Positions 33,496 through 40,615 of a DNA stretch of 64,000 nt are shown one piece after another. A program made the position numbers and the translations under genes. The stretch comes from JAOPZW01 sp963807305 (GTDB taxonomy: Bacteria; Actinomycetota; Thermoleophilia; Solirubrobacterales; Solirubrobacteraceae). The number at the start of each line of letters is the position of its first letter. Position 1 is the stretch's first letter. The notes under the pieces are model-generated. The model saw only the letters and a list, made by a program, of their open reading frames with translations. It did no database searches and was not told the origin of the DNA. The stretch is from positions 186,001 through 250,000 of the forward strand of contig CAWEBN010000010.1 of assembly GCA_963807305.1 (NCBI GenBank), written 5' to 3'.

Positions 33496-33708
33496 TCAAT
33501 CGGCTACGTCTCGGTCACCCTCCTCGCGAGGCGTGATCTGAAGCAGCGAGACCTCCTCGCCCGAGCGCGTGTCCGGATAGACGACGTAGGCGGCCGGCGC
33601 CCCGCCGAACCATCCGGGGAGCTCGGCGTCGCTGACGAAGATCCCCGGCCGCTGCGAGCCGTCGGACTGCGCGACCCAGACCTTCTGACCTTCGTGAAAG
33701 CCGTCCAT
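33496..33708 (-). CDS. hypothetical small protein
   Basis: A 70-residue protein: M-D-G-F-H-E-G-Q-K-V-W-V-A-Q-S-D-G-S-Q-R, then G-I-F-V-S-D-A-E-L-P-G-W-F-G-G-A, then A-Y-V-V-Y-P-D-T-R-S-G-E-E. The beta-rich pattern (G-x-x-V-W-V, then P-G-I-F-V) resembles SH3-like small domains. No family is assigned. It has a GGGGTGG-like upstream site and stands between the FMO and the divergent membrane protein. Confidence 0.55.
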   Translation of the reverse strand: MDGFHEGQKVWVAQSDGSQRPGIFVSDAELPGWFGGAPAAYVVYPDTRSGEEVSLLQITPREEGDRDVAD

Positions 33709-33856
33709 TGCGATGCACCACCCCTTCGAGGAAACCCGTGCCGAGGATGGTGGGGAGCGGCACCCGATTCATCATCCGATCCGAATGAACCCCCCCAGAC
33801 GCCCGTGAGCGACCTCGCACACCGTCCCCACCCAGGATCCGCGAGAGGATCCCACG

Positions 33857-34861
33857 ATGACCTCACCCCGGCGCCGCCGAGTGTCGCTGCCAGCGGTGCT
33901 CGCCGCGCTCGTCGGGCTCGGGCTCACCGCGGTGGCGATCGGTCACCTCGGACTGCACAACGTCCTGCACGCGCTGGTCGGCGTGCACCTGGGATGGCTC
34001 GCCCTGGCGGCGGTGCTGATGGTCCTCTCGATGCTGATGCGGGCCCTGTCGTGGCTGGTGGTGCTCCGAGCGGCCCTGCCGGGCGCCGATGTCCCGGCGG
34101 CGATGGTGGTCCGGGCGACGATGATCGGCGTGATGGTGTCGGCCGTGTTCCCCGGCCGCCTCGGCGAGGCGGCGCGGGCGGTCGTCGTCGCACGCCGGGT
34201 CGGGACGGTCTCGGTCGTCGCCGGGACGATCCTCTCGCAGACGATGCTGAACCTCGTCGCCCTCGTGGCGCTCGGGGCGGCGGTCATCACGTCGACGGGG
34301 GCGCTCAGCGCGCCCGTCGGGGCGCTGCTCGCACTCTGCGCCCCGCTGGCCCTGGTCGGGCTGATGCTGGTCGCGCCGGGCGCGCTGCGCCGCGCGAGCC
34401 GTCACGGTCCGCCCCGCGTGCAGCGGGCGCTGGCCCGGGCGGCGCTCGAGCTCGAGCGGGCGCGCGGCGGGCTGCGCGTCTTCCGTCACCTGCGCCAAGG
34501 CGTGGCCGCGACCCTCGCCCAGCTGGCCGCGTGGGCCCTGCAGGTGCTCTCCGCCTACTTCGTGCTGGTCGCGCTCGACCTCCAGCGCACGGCCGGCCTG
34601 GCCGGCGCAGCGGCGGTCCTCGTGGCCGTCAACGTCACCGCCGTGGTTCCGGTCACGCCGTCCAACGTCGGCGTCTTCCAGGCGGCGTGCGTCGCCGTCC
34701 TGGCCAGCTTCGGCGTTTCGGGCGGCCACGCGCTGGCCTACGGAATCGTCCTGCAGGCGGTCGAGGTCCTCACCGCGGTGGGTCTGGGCCTGCCGGCCCT
34801 CGCCGGCGAGGGCATGTCGTGGAGTCAGGTGCGCCGCGGCAGCGCCGCGGTCACCGAGTGA
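33857..34861 (+). CDS. UPF0104 / lysylphosphatidylglycerol-synthase-like TM protein
   Basis: A 334-residue membrane protein with about 8 helices and the flippase-like LPG_synthase_TM pattern: A-L-S-W-L-V-V-L-R-A-A near residue 65, F-P-G-R-L-G-E-A-A-R-A near 100, and V-V-P-V-T-P-S-N-V-G-V-F-Q-A near 265. There is no C-terminal synthase domain, so it belongs to the stand-alone group found in glycolipid and polysaccharide loci. It likely moves or anchors lipids. The histidine kinase gene follows on the same strand after 52 bp. Confidence 0.85.
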   Translation: MTSPRRRRVSLPAVLAALVGLGLTAVAIGHLGLHNVLHALVGVHLGWLALAAVLMVLSMLMRALSWLVVLRAALPGADVPAAMVVRATMIGVMVSAVFPGRLGEAARAVVVARRVGTVSVVAGTILSQTMLNLVALVALGAAVITSTGALSAPVGALLALCAPLALVGLMLVAPGALRRASRHGPPRVQRALARAALELERARGGLRVFRHLRQGVAATLAQLAAWALQVLSAYFVLVALDLQRTAGLAGAAAVLVAVNVTAVVPVTPSNVGVFQAACVAVLASFGVSGGHALAYGIVLQAVEVLTAVGLGLPALAGEGMSWSQVRRGSAAVTE

Positions 34862-34913
34862 TGGCGCGCGACGGCGCTTGCCTGTCGACGCGCGCGCAGG
34901 CAGGATCGGACAC

Positions 34914-36338
34914 ATGACCGTCGCCCGCATGCGGGCCGTGGTCCTCGCGGCACTCGTATGCGGCGCGGCCGTGGTCGCTCTGATGCTCAGCAGCGACCAT
35001 CAGGACTCCAAGACGGCGTGGGCGATCTTCGGGCCGGTCGTCGGTTGGAGCTTCATCGGGGTCGGGCTCTTCGCCTGGCGCCGCCGCCCTGACAGCGGCA
35101 CGGGCGAGCTGATGGTGATCCTCGGCTTCGCGTGGTTCCTGTCGGGGCTCGCGTTCGCGGACTCGCCGCTGCTGTACTCGTTCGGGTTCCTGGTCGGGGG
35201 CCTGTGGGGCGGGGTCTTCCTGCAGCTCGTCATGAGCTTCCCGTCAGGCCGGCTCGCGCCCGGCTGGGACAGGGCGCTGGTCGTCGCGGGCTACGTGATC
35301 TTCACCGTCGCCTCCATTCCGGTCATGCTGGTCGCGGGTCCGCACGAGCTGGGATGCGACGCCTGCCCGACCAACGTCCTGCTCATACACCGCGACGCCG
35401 ACCTCGCGAACGCCGCCTTGGGCTTCCAGGTCACGCTCTACGTCGTCCTCTTCGTGATCGTGCTCGTCCGCCTGATCATGCGCTGGCGGCGCACCGGTCG
35501 GCTCGAGCGCCTGCAGCTCACGCCGGTCTACGTGTGCGGCCTGCTCACCTTCCTGCTGGCGACGGCCGCCACGGCCGGCGCGGGCGACGCCGCGGGGTGG
35601 GCCGTGTTCACTGCCACCGCGCTGCTCCCCTTCGCCTTCCTGGCCGGATTGCTACGCAGTCACGTCGCGCGCCTCGACGCGGACCTGCGCGCGCGGGTCG
35701 AGGAGCTGCGCGCCTCCCGCGCACGTCTGGTGGAGGCCAGCGACACCGAGCGCCGCCGGCTCGAGCGCAACCTGCACGACGGCGCCCAGGCACGGCTGGT
35801 GGGCCTCGCCATGCTGCTCGGCCTCGCGCGCAGGCGCGTGGACACCGACCCGGTGGAGACCGGCATCCTGATCGACCGCGCGCTGGCCGAGCTGAAGGCC
35901 AGCCTGGCCGAGCTGCGCGAGCTCGCGCGCGGCATCCACCCTGCGGTCCTCACCGAACGCGGCCTCGAGCCTGCGCTGCACGCCATCGCCGCGCGCGCGC
36001 CGGTGCCGGTCACCCTCGAGACCGACGGCGAGCAGCGCCTGCCCGCCAACGTCGAGGTCGCTGCGTACTTCGTCGTCGCCGAGGCGCTGGCGAACGTCGC
36101 CAAGTACGCCCAGGCGACGGCGGCCACGGTCGCCGTCCGCCGGACGAACGGCCGCGTGACCGTGGACATCACCGACGACGGCATCGGCGGGGCCGATGCC
36201 GCGCAGGGCTCGGGCCTGCGCGGCCTCGGCGACCGCGTCGCCGCGCTCGACGGCACGCTTTCGCTCGACAGCCCGCCGGGACGCGGAACGCGCCTGCACG
36301 TCGAGCTCCCATGCGACCCGCTCGCCGGGTCCGCCTAG
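34914..36338 (+). CDS. NarL-type sensor histidine kinase (HisKA_3)
   Basis: A 474-residue membrane kinase from ATG 34914. Six or more N-terminal helices (to about 245) are followed by a short coiled coil. The dimerisation/phosphoacceptor box E-R-R-R-L-E-R-N-L-H-D-G-A-Q-A-R-L has its His at about 285. The HATPase domain shows E-A-L-A-N-V-A-K-Y-A-Q-A, D-D-G-I-G-G-A-D and G-S-G-L-R-G-L-G-D-R-V. No response regulator lies beside it, so it is an orphan, and its partner may be the LuxR-type protein at 57158 or one elsewhere. Its stop lies close to a small antisense remnant. Confidence 0.9.
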   Translation: MTVARMRAVVLAALVCGAAVVALMLSSDHQDSKTAWAIFGPVVGWSFIGVGLFAWRRRPDSGTGELMVILGFAWFLSGLAFADSPLLYSFGFLVGGLWGGVFLQLVMSFPSGRLAPGWDRALVVAGYVIFTVASIPVMLVAGPHELGCDACPTNVLLIHRDADLANAALGFQVTLYVVLFVIVLVRLIMRWRRTGRLERLQLTPVYVCGLLTFLLATAATAGAGDAAGWAVFTATALLPFAFLAGLLRSHVARLDADLRARVEELRASRARLVEASDTERRRLERNLHDGAQARLVGLAMLLGLARRRVDTDPVETGILIDRALAELKASLAELRELARGIHPAVLTERGLEPALHAIAARAPVPVTLETDGEQRLPANVEVAAYFVVAEALANVAKYAQATAATVAVRRTNGRVTVDITDDGIGGADAAQGSGLRGLGDRVAALDGTLSLDSPPGRGTRLHVELPCDPLAGSA

Positions 36339-36490
36339 CGGCCGATCGCGAAGCGCCAGACGTTGTCGAACGCGTAGGAGCCGTCGTCGCGACGGTAGGG
36401 CGCGATGCTCTCGAGGACGGCCTCGCGCACCGCGTCCTCGCCGGCGCGGACGTCCTCGGCCGGCCGGCGCGGCTCGGCCGCGTGCGCGGA
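36335..36490 (-). pseudogene. in-frame coding remnant after the sigma factor stop
   Basis: In the same frame as the sigma factor, and directly after its TGA, the minus strand continues S-A-H-A-A-E-P-R-R-P-A-E-D-V-R, then V-R-E-A-V-L-E-S-I-A-P-Y-R-R-D-D-G-S-Y, then F-D-N-V-W-R-F-A-I-G-R to a stop at 36335. The end resembles the C-terminus of methyltransferase-like proteins (A-P-Y-R-x-x-D-G-S-Y-x-x-x-N-x-W-R). It may be the tail of a lost gene, or a small independent protein from an internal GTG. It overlaps the histidine kinase stop. Confidence 0.35.
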
Positions 36491-37510
36491 TCAGCGAACC
36501 GACGCCGGGAGGTCGAAGTGGCGGAAGGCCTCGGGCTCCAGGAAGGCGATGAGCTCGGCGATCCGGCCCGCGGCGTCGAGCGCGAGCACGACGACGTCGT
36601 GGGCGGCGAAGGCCCGTGCCTCTTCGCTCCACAGGTAGAAGGCGAAGGCCGGCTGGCCGCTCGCGCGGGTGCGCATCACGCGCCAGCGCATCCCGGGTGC
36701 CAGCGGCGAGCGGCGCAGGAAGCCCGCCACCGCGTCGCGCCCGTGGTACCAGGTCGGCATCGGCGGCATGGCGATGATCGCCTCCTGGGCGAGCATCGCG
36801 GCCACCGCGTCGACGTCGCTGCGCTCCCAGGCCGCGACGAACGCGTCGACGATCTCGCGCAGGCCCTCATCCCCGAGCGCCCGCAGCGTGGCCTGCTGGC
36901 TGCGCTCTGGCAGCCGTGCGTCGACGCTCTTGTGCGCACGCTGCAGCGCGCTGTAGACGGCCTCGGGCGTCGTCTCGAGGGCGTCGGCCGTCTCGGCGCC
37001 CGAGAAGCCGAGCACGTCGCACAGGATGAGCACGGCGCGCTGGCGCGCCGGCAGGTGCTGCAGCGCCGCGATGAAGGCGAGCTCGATGCTCTCGCGCTGC
37101 TCGTAGCGCGCCTCGGGACCGGCCAGCGCCTCCGCGAGGCCGAGGCGCTGATCCGGATAGGGCTCGATCCAGACCGACTCGACCAGCGGTGGCGCCGTCC
37201 CCTCGTGGGGGTCGGTCGCCGGGCCGAAATCGACCGGGAGCACGAGCCTGGGCCTGCGCTCGATCGCCTTCAGGCAGACGTTGGTGGCGATCGTGTACAG
37301 CCACGTCCGCAGCGAGCTGCGCCCCTCGAAGCGCGCGAGCGCGCGCCAGGCGCGCAGCAGCGCGTCCTGCACGGCGTCCTCGGCATCGTCGACCGAGCCG
37401 AGCATGCGGTAGCAATGGGCGTCGAGCAGCCCGCGATGGGGCTCGACGAGCCGGGCGAAGGCGTCCTCGTCGCCGCCCCGCGCGGCGTCGAGCAGCTCGC
37501 GCTCGGTCAT
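36491..37510 (-). CDS. sigma-70 family factor, SigG-like with SnoaL C-terminal domain
   Basis: A 339-residue factor from ATG 37510. Region 2 includes Y-R-M-L-G-S-V-D-D-A-E-D-A-V-Q-D-A-L and T-W-L-Y-T-I-A-T-N-V-C-L. Region 4 is L-P-A-R-Q-R-A-V-L-I-L-C-D-V-L-G-F-S-G-A-E. From about 215 on, a SnoaL-like domain (F-V-A-A-W-E-R-S-D-V-D-A-V-A-A-M-L) typical of ECF41/SigG-type factors follows, which in known members modulates promoter choice. It is the last gene of a coupled operon (MFS, ABM, VOC, sigma), overlapping the VOC gene by four bases. Confidence 0.92.
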   Translation of the reverse strand: MTERELLDAARGGDEDAFARLVEPHRGLLDAHCYRMLGSVDDAEDAVQDALLRAWRALARFEGRSSLRTWLYTIATNVCLKAIERRPRLVLPVDFGPATDPHEGTAPPLVESVWIEPYPDQRLGLAEALAGPEARYEQRESIELAFIAALQHLPARQRAVLILCDVLGFSGAETADALETTPEAVYSALQRAHKSVDARLPERSQQATLRALGDEGLREIVDAFVAAWERSDVDAVAAMLAQEAIIAMPPMPTWYHGRDAVAGFLRRSPLAPGMRWRVMRTRASGQPAFAFYLWSEEARAFAAHDVVVLALDAAGRIAELIAFLEPEAFRHFDLPASVR

Positions 37511-37890
37511 CCCGCACCGCAGCCGTCGGGCCGGGCCTTGGGCTGCCAGAAGGCGATCTCGCCGCCCTCGGGCGTCGCCACGACGCTGCGCCAGCCCGCC
37601 GGCCCCTCGCGCGGCTCGAGCAGGACGCAGGCGCCGAGGCGCCCCGCGCGGTCGGTGACCTCGTCGACGCGATCGACCTCGACGTAGGGCAGCCAGACCG
37701 GGCGGCGCGTCGGGCACTCGACGATCCCGCCCCCGAAGGCGCCGCCCAGCCCCAGCGCGTGGTAACTGGCGCAGCCCGCATCGATCCGCTCCGTGCGCCA
37801 GCGCAGCAGGTCGGCGTAGAACGCGCTGGCGCCCTCGCGATCGCCGGTGTGGAGCTCGAGGTGGACCACCGGATGCCGGCTCGGCCCCAT
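37507..37890 (-). CDS. VOC family protein (glyoxalase/bleomycin resistance fold)
   Basis: A 127-residue protein: H-P-V-V-H-L-E-L-H-T-G-D-R-E-G-A, then F-Y-A-D-L-L-R-W-R-T-E-R-I-D, then A-T-P-E-G-G-E-I-A-F-W-Q-P-K. The paired beta-alpha-beta-beta-beta modules with a leading His and a late Glu are the usual metal ligands of VOC proteins. The substrate is unknown. Its 3' end overlaps the sigma factor ATG by four bases and its start touches the ABM gene stop, so it is translated with both. Confidence 0.88.
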   Translation of the reverse strand: MGPSRHPVVHLELHTGDREGASAFYADLLRWRTERIDAGCASYHALGLGGAFGGGIVECPTRRPVWLPYVEVDRVDEVTDRAGRLGACVLLEPREGPAGWRSVVATPEGGEIAFWQPKARPDGCGAG

Positions 37891-38204
37891 CAGCGCCGGC
37901 CCTCGTCGCCGTGGAAGCGATACGACCCGACCTCGTGGAGCTGCGTGACCACCGGCCGTTGCACGCAGCGATCCGCGATGCCCTCCTGGAAGCGGGCGAA
38001 CGCCTCCACCTCGTTCAGCGGGTTCGGGCCGTCCTCGGTCTCGGCGACGTGGACGAAGCTGACGCCGTCCTCCAGCCGGAACGTGGCGTAGCGCAGCCCG
38101 TCGGGCGCCGTGCGCCGCAGCTCGTCGTAGACCGCGCGGACGAGCTCCTCGTTCTCGGCCGCCCGCTCGGGCTTGACCTCGTAGCGCACCATCACGCGCC
38201 TCAT
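37890..38204 (-). CDS. ABM-fold small protein
   Basis: A 104-residue protein from ATG 38204: M-R-R-V-M-V-R-Y-E-V-K-P-E-R-A-A-E-N-E-E, then V-H-V-A-E-T-E-D-G, then F-A-R-F-Q-E-G-I-A-D-R-C. The single alpha/beta-barrel half with a long central helix is the antibiotic-biosynthesis-monooxygenase/DUF pattern. It overlaps the MFS stop by four bases (ATGA) and the VOC start by one base, so it is a coupled member of this operon. Confidence 0.8.
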   Translation of the reverse strand: MRRVMVRYEVKPERAAENEELVRAVYDELRRTAPDGLRYATFRLEDGVSFVHVAETEDGPNPLNEVEAFARFQEGIADRCVQRPVVTQLHEVGSYRFHGDEGRR

Positions 38205-39625
38205 TGCATTGCCTCCTGGACTCGATGCACCACCGGTACGCGCGCCGCGTGGCGGCCGGGCAGCGCCAGTCCGGCCGCGGCGCCGGCCAGCGCGAAGCCG
38301 GCTGCGACGAGGATGGCGGGCGAGAAGCCGTCGACGAACGTCTGTGCGGAGGCGTAGCTGCCGGCGCCGGCGAAGACGGCCACGACGACCGCGATCCCGA
38401 ACACGCCGCCGAGCTCGCGCATCATGCTGTTGGTTCCCGCCGCCTTGCCCAGCGCGCCTTCGGCGACCGATCCGAGGACCGAGTTCTGGGCGGCCGGGAT
38501 GGCCATCGAGACGCCCACCCCGCCGACGATGAAGGGCGCGAGCATCTGCGAGTAGGCCATGCCGGGCTCGGCGATGAGCGCCAGCCAGGCCAGCCCCGCC
38601 GCCTGCAGGGTCAGCCCACCGACCATGAACGGCCGCTCCCCGACGCGGTCCACGAGGGCACCGGCGATCGGGGCGACGGTCATGAACGTCGCCGTCCACG
38701 GCATCAGCCGCAGGCCGGCGCCGAGCGGCCCGTAGCCGAGCCCGGTCTGCAGCAGCTGCGCGTAGAAGAACACCGCACCGAACAGTGAAGCGAACGTCAG
38801 GAAGATGGCGGCGTTGCCCGCCGAGAACGCGCGCGAGCGGAAGAAGCCCATGGGCAGCATCGGCTCGCGGGCGCGCAGCTCCCAGGCCACGAACGCCGCG
38901 ATCAGCGCCATACCGAGGACGAGCGCGCCGAGCACCTCGGGGCTCCCCCAGCCGGCCTGGTTGCCGCGCACGAGCCCCCAGACGAGGCCCAGCACGCCGC
39001 CCGTCACCAGCGCGAGGCCGCGGATGTCCAAGCCGGTGTCGGTGCCGTGGCTCTCCCTCATCTTGGTCAGCACGAGCGGGATCGCGACCAGCCCGATGGG
39101 GACGTTGATCCAGAAGATCCACTGCCAGGCCAATCCCTGGACCACGGCGCCGCCCACGAGCGGACCGCTGGCGACGGCCAGCCCGGTGATCGCGCTGAAG
39201 ATCCCGATCGCCGCGCCGCGCCGCTCAGGCGGGAAGGCGGCGCTCAGCAGCGCCAGCCCGAGCGGCACGAGGAGCGCCGAGCCGGCGCCCTGCGCCGCGC
39301 GCGCGGCGATCAGCCAACCGACGCTCGGGGCGAGCGCGCACCCGGCCGACGCGGCGGTGAACAACCCGAGCCCGAGGGCGTAGAGGTTGCGCCGCCCGAA
39401 GCGGTCGCCGAGCGCCGCGCCGGTCATCAGGAGGACGGCGAAGCTCAGGTTGTAGGCGTTGACCGTCCACTCGAGCTGCTCGACGGAGGCGCCGAGGTCG
39501 ACGCGGATCGTGCTCAGCGCCGTCGACACCACCAGCGTGTCGAGCGCCGCCATGAGCGAGCCGAGGGCGGTCAGGACGACGACCCACCGGGTCGCGTTCT
39601 TCGTGGTCGTTCGTGAAGGGCTCAT
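38201..39625 (-). CDS. MFS transporter, DHA2 type
   Basis: A 474-residue exporter: M-S-P-S-R-T-T-T-K-N-A-T-R-W, L-D-T-L-V-V-S-T-A-L-S-T-I in helix 1, G-D-R-F-G-R-R-N-L, and A-R-A-A-Q-G-A-G-S-A-L-L-V-P. It has 14 expected helices. It is the second DHA2 exporter in the window and only distantly similar to that at 18046. It lies 71 bp downstream of the TetR gene on the same strand and leads the ABM-VOC-sigma operon, so efflux is probably under TetR control. Confidence 0.92.
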   Translation of the reverse strand: MSPSRTTTKNATRWVVVLTALGSLMAALDTLVVSTALSTIRVDLGASVEQLEWTVNAYNLSFAVLLMTGAALGDRFGRRNLYALGLGLFTAASAGCALAPSVGWLIAARAAQGAGSALLVPLGLALLSAAFPPERRGAAIGIFSAITGLAVASGPLVGGAVVQGLAWQWIFWINVPIGLVAIPLVLTKMRESHGTDTGLDIRGLALVTGGVLGLVWGLVRGNQAGWGSPEVLGALVLGMALIAAFVAWELRAREPMLPMGFFRSRAFSAGNAAIFLTFASLFGAVFFYAQLLQTGLGYGPLGAGLRLMPWTATFMTVAPIAGALVDRVGERPFMVGGLTLQAAGLAWLALIAEPGMAYSQMLAPFIVGGVGVSMAIPAAQNSVLGSVAEGALGKAAGTNSMMRELGGVFGIAVVVAVFAGAGSYASAQTFVDGFSPAILVAAGFALAGAAAGLALPGRHAARVPVVHRVQEAMQ

Positions 39626-39696
39626 GTCAACAGAGATCCGCCGCGCGCGCGCAATCCATCGCTCGCCGCGAGATCTCCTCGATGAGTGCGGTCAGG

Positions 39697-40326
39697 TCAG
39701 GGCTTGCGCTCGGCGCGCTCGATGAGCACGCCGATCGCCTCGAGCACCTCGCGGTGGGGCGCCTCCTGCGCGGGCACGCCTGCGAGGAGCTCGATCTCGA
39801 TCCCCTCGAACAGGTTCGACATCAGCGTGGCGACCGCCCGTGGCGAGATCGGCAGCTCCAGCCCGAGGTCGTCGGCCCACGTGGCGAACACGGACTCGAG
39901 CAGCGAGCGCCAGCCGGCCATCGCCGAACGCCAGCCGGCGGCCAGGTCCTCGTCGGCGAGCCCCGCGGCCCACAGCTCCCAGAGAACGCGCACGTAGCCC
40001 GAGCGGACGTCCTCGTCGAGGAAGTCGCAGGCGACGCGCCACTTGTCGGCCAGCGGCCCGGGGGCGGCGTAGAGCTTCTGCTGGCGCTGGAGGAGCAGCT
40101 CGTTCTCGCGCTCGAGGACCTCCAGCAGGAGCCCCTGCTTGCCGCCGAAGTGGTAGTGCACGAGCGAGAGCCGCACGCCCGCCTCGTCGGCCACCGCGCG
40201 GGTGCTGGCCGCGGCATGACCGCGCTCGAGGAGCACGTCGCGCGCTGCGTCGACGATCCGCCGCCGCGTCGCCTCGCCGCGGATCGCCCGGCCGTCCGTG
40301 CTCGCGACTTCAGGCTTGCTTGACAC
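39697..40326 (-). CDS. TetR family repressor
   Basis: A 209-residue regulator from GTG 40326: S-S-K-P-E-V-A-S-T-D-G-R, then R-R-R-I-V-D-A-A-R-D-V-L-L, then A-S-T-R-A-V-A-D-E-A-G-V-R-L-S-L, then H-Y-H-F-G-G-K-Q-G-L-L-L (the classical TetR recognition helix). The C-terminal ligand domain is about 150 residues. A near-palindrome 22 bp upstream (40349-40368) is the likely operator. Divergent from the tautomerase/fusion pair and upstream of the MFS operon, it may control both sets. Confidence 0.92.
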   Translation of the reverse strand: MSSKPEVASTDGRAIRGEATRRRIVDAARDVLLERGHAAASTRAVADEAGVRLSLVHYHFGGKQGLLLEVLERENELLLQRQQKLYAAPGPLADKWRVACDFLDEDVRSGYVRVLWELWAAGLADEDLAAGWRSAMAGWRSLLESVFATWADDLGLELPISPRAVATLMSNLFEGIEIELLAGVPAQEAPHREVLEAIGVLIERAERKP

Positions 40327-40348
40327 GCCGCGCACTCTAGCATTATCT

Positions 40349-40368
40349 TTGGTCGGTCGAACGACCAA
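40349..40368. promoter_or_regulatory. TetR operator candidate TTGGTCG-N6-CGACCAA
   Basis: The 20-bp sequence TTGGTCGGTCGAACGACCAA has perfect 7-bp arms around a 6-nt core. It lies between the TetR start (40326) and the tautomerase start (40389). The GGTCG/CGACC type is common for TetR-family sites. The site is seen; binding is inferred. Confidence 0.7.
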
Positions 40369-40388
40369 CTACATTTGGAGGCCGGATA

Positions 40389-40613
40389 ATGCCGCTCGTC
40401 AACGTCAAGGTCATCGAAGGCGTCTTCCGCGACGACCAGAAGCAGGAGATGATCGAGAAGCTCACCGACACGATGGTCGAGATCGAAGGGGAGAACATGC
40501 GCGGCGTGACGTGGGTGGTCGTCGAAGAGGTCAAGAGCGGCGACTGGGGCATCGGCGGACAGGCCCTCACGACCGAGGCCGTGCACGCCCTGGCCGCGGG
40601 CACGCCGGCGTAG
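40389..40613 (+). CDS. 4-oxalocrotonate tautomerase family protein
   Basis: A 74-residue protein with GGAGG upstream. It begins M-P-L-V-N-V-K-V-I-E-G-V-F, so after Met removal Pro1 is the catalytic base expected in 4-OT enzymes. The rest (D-D-Q-K-Q-E-M-I-E-K-L-T-D-T-M-V) fits the helix-rich monomer, and the C-terminus is slightly extended. Family enzymes interconvert keto and enol forms, as in aromatic degradation. It is followed after two bases by the hydrolase-glycosyltransferase gene. Confidence 0.88.
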   Translation: MPLVNVKVIEGVFRDDQKQEMIEKLTDTMVEIEGENMRGVTWVVVEEVKSGDWGIGGQALTTEAVHALAAGTPA

Positions 40614-40615
40614 TC

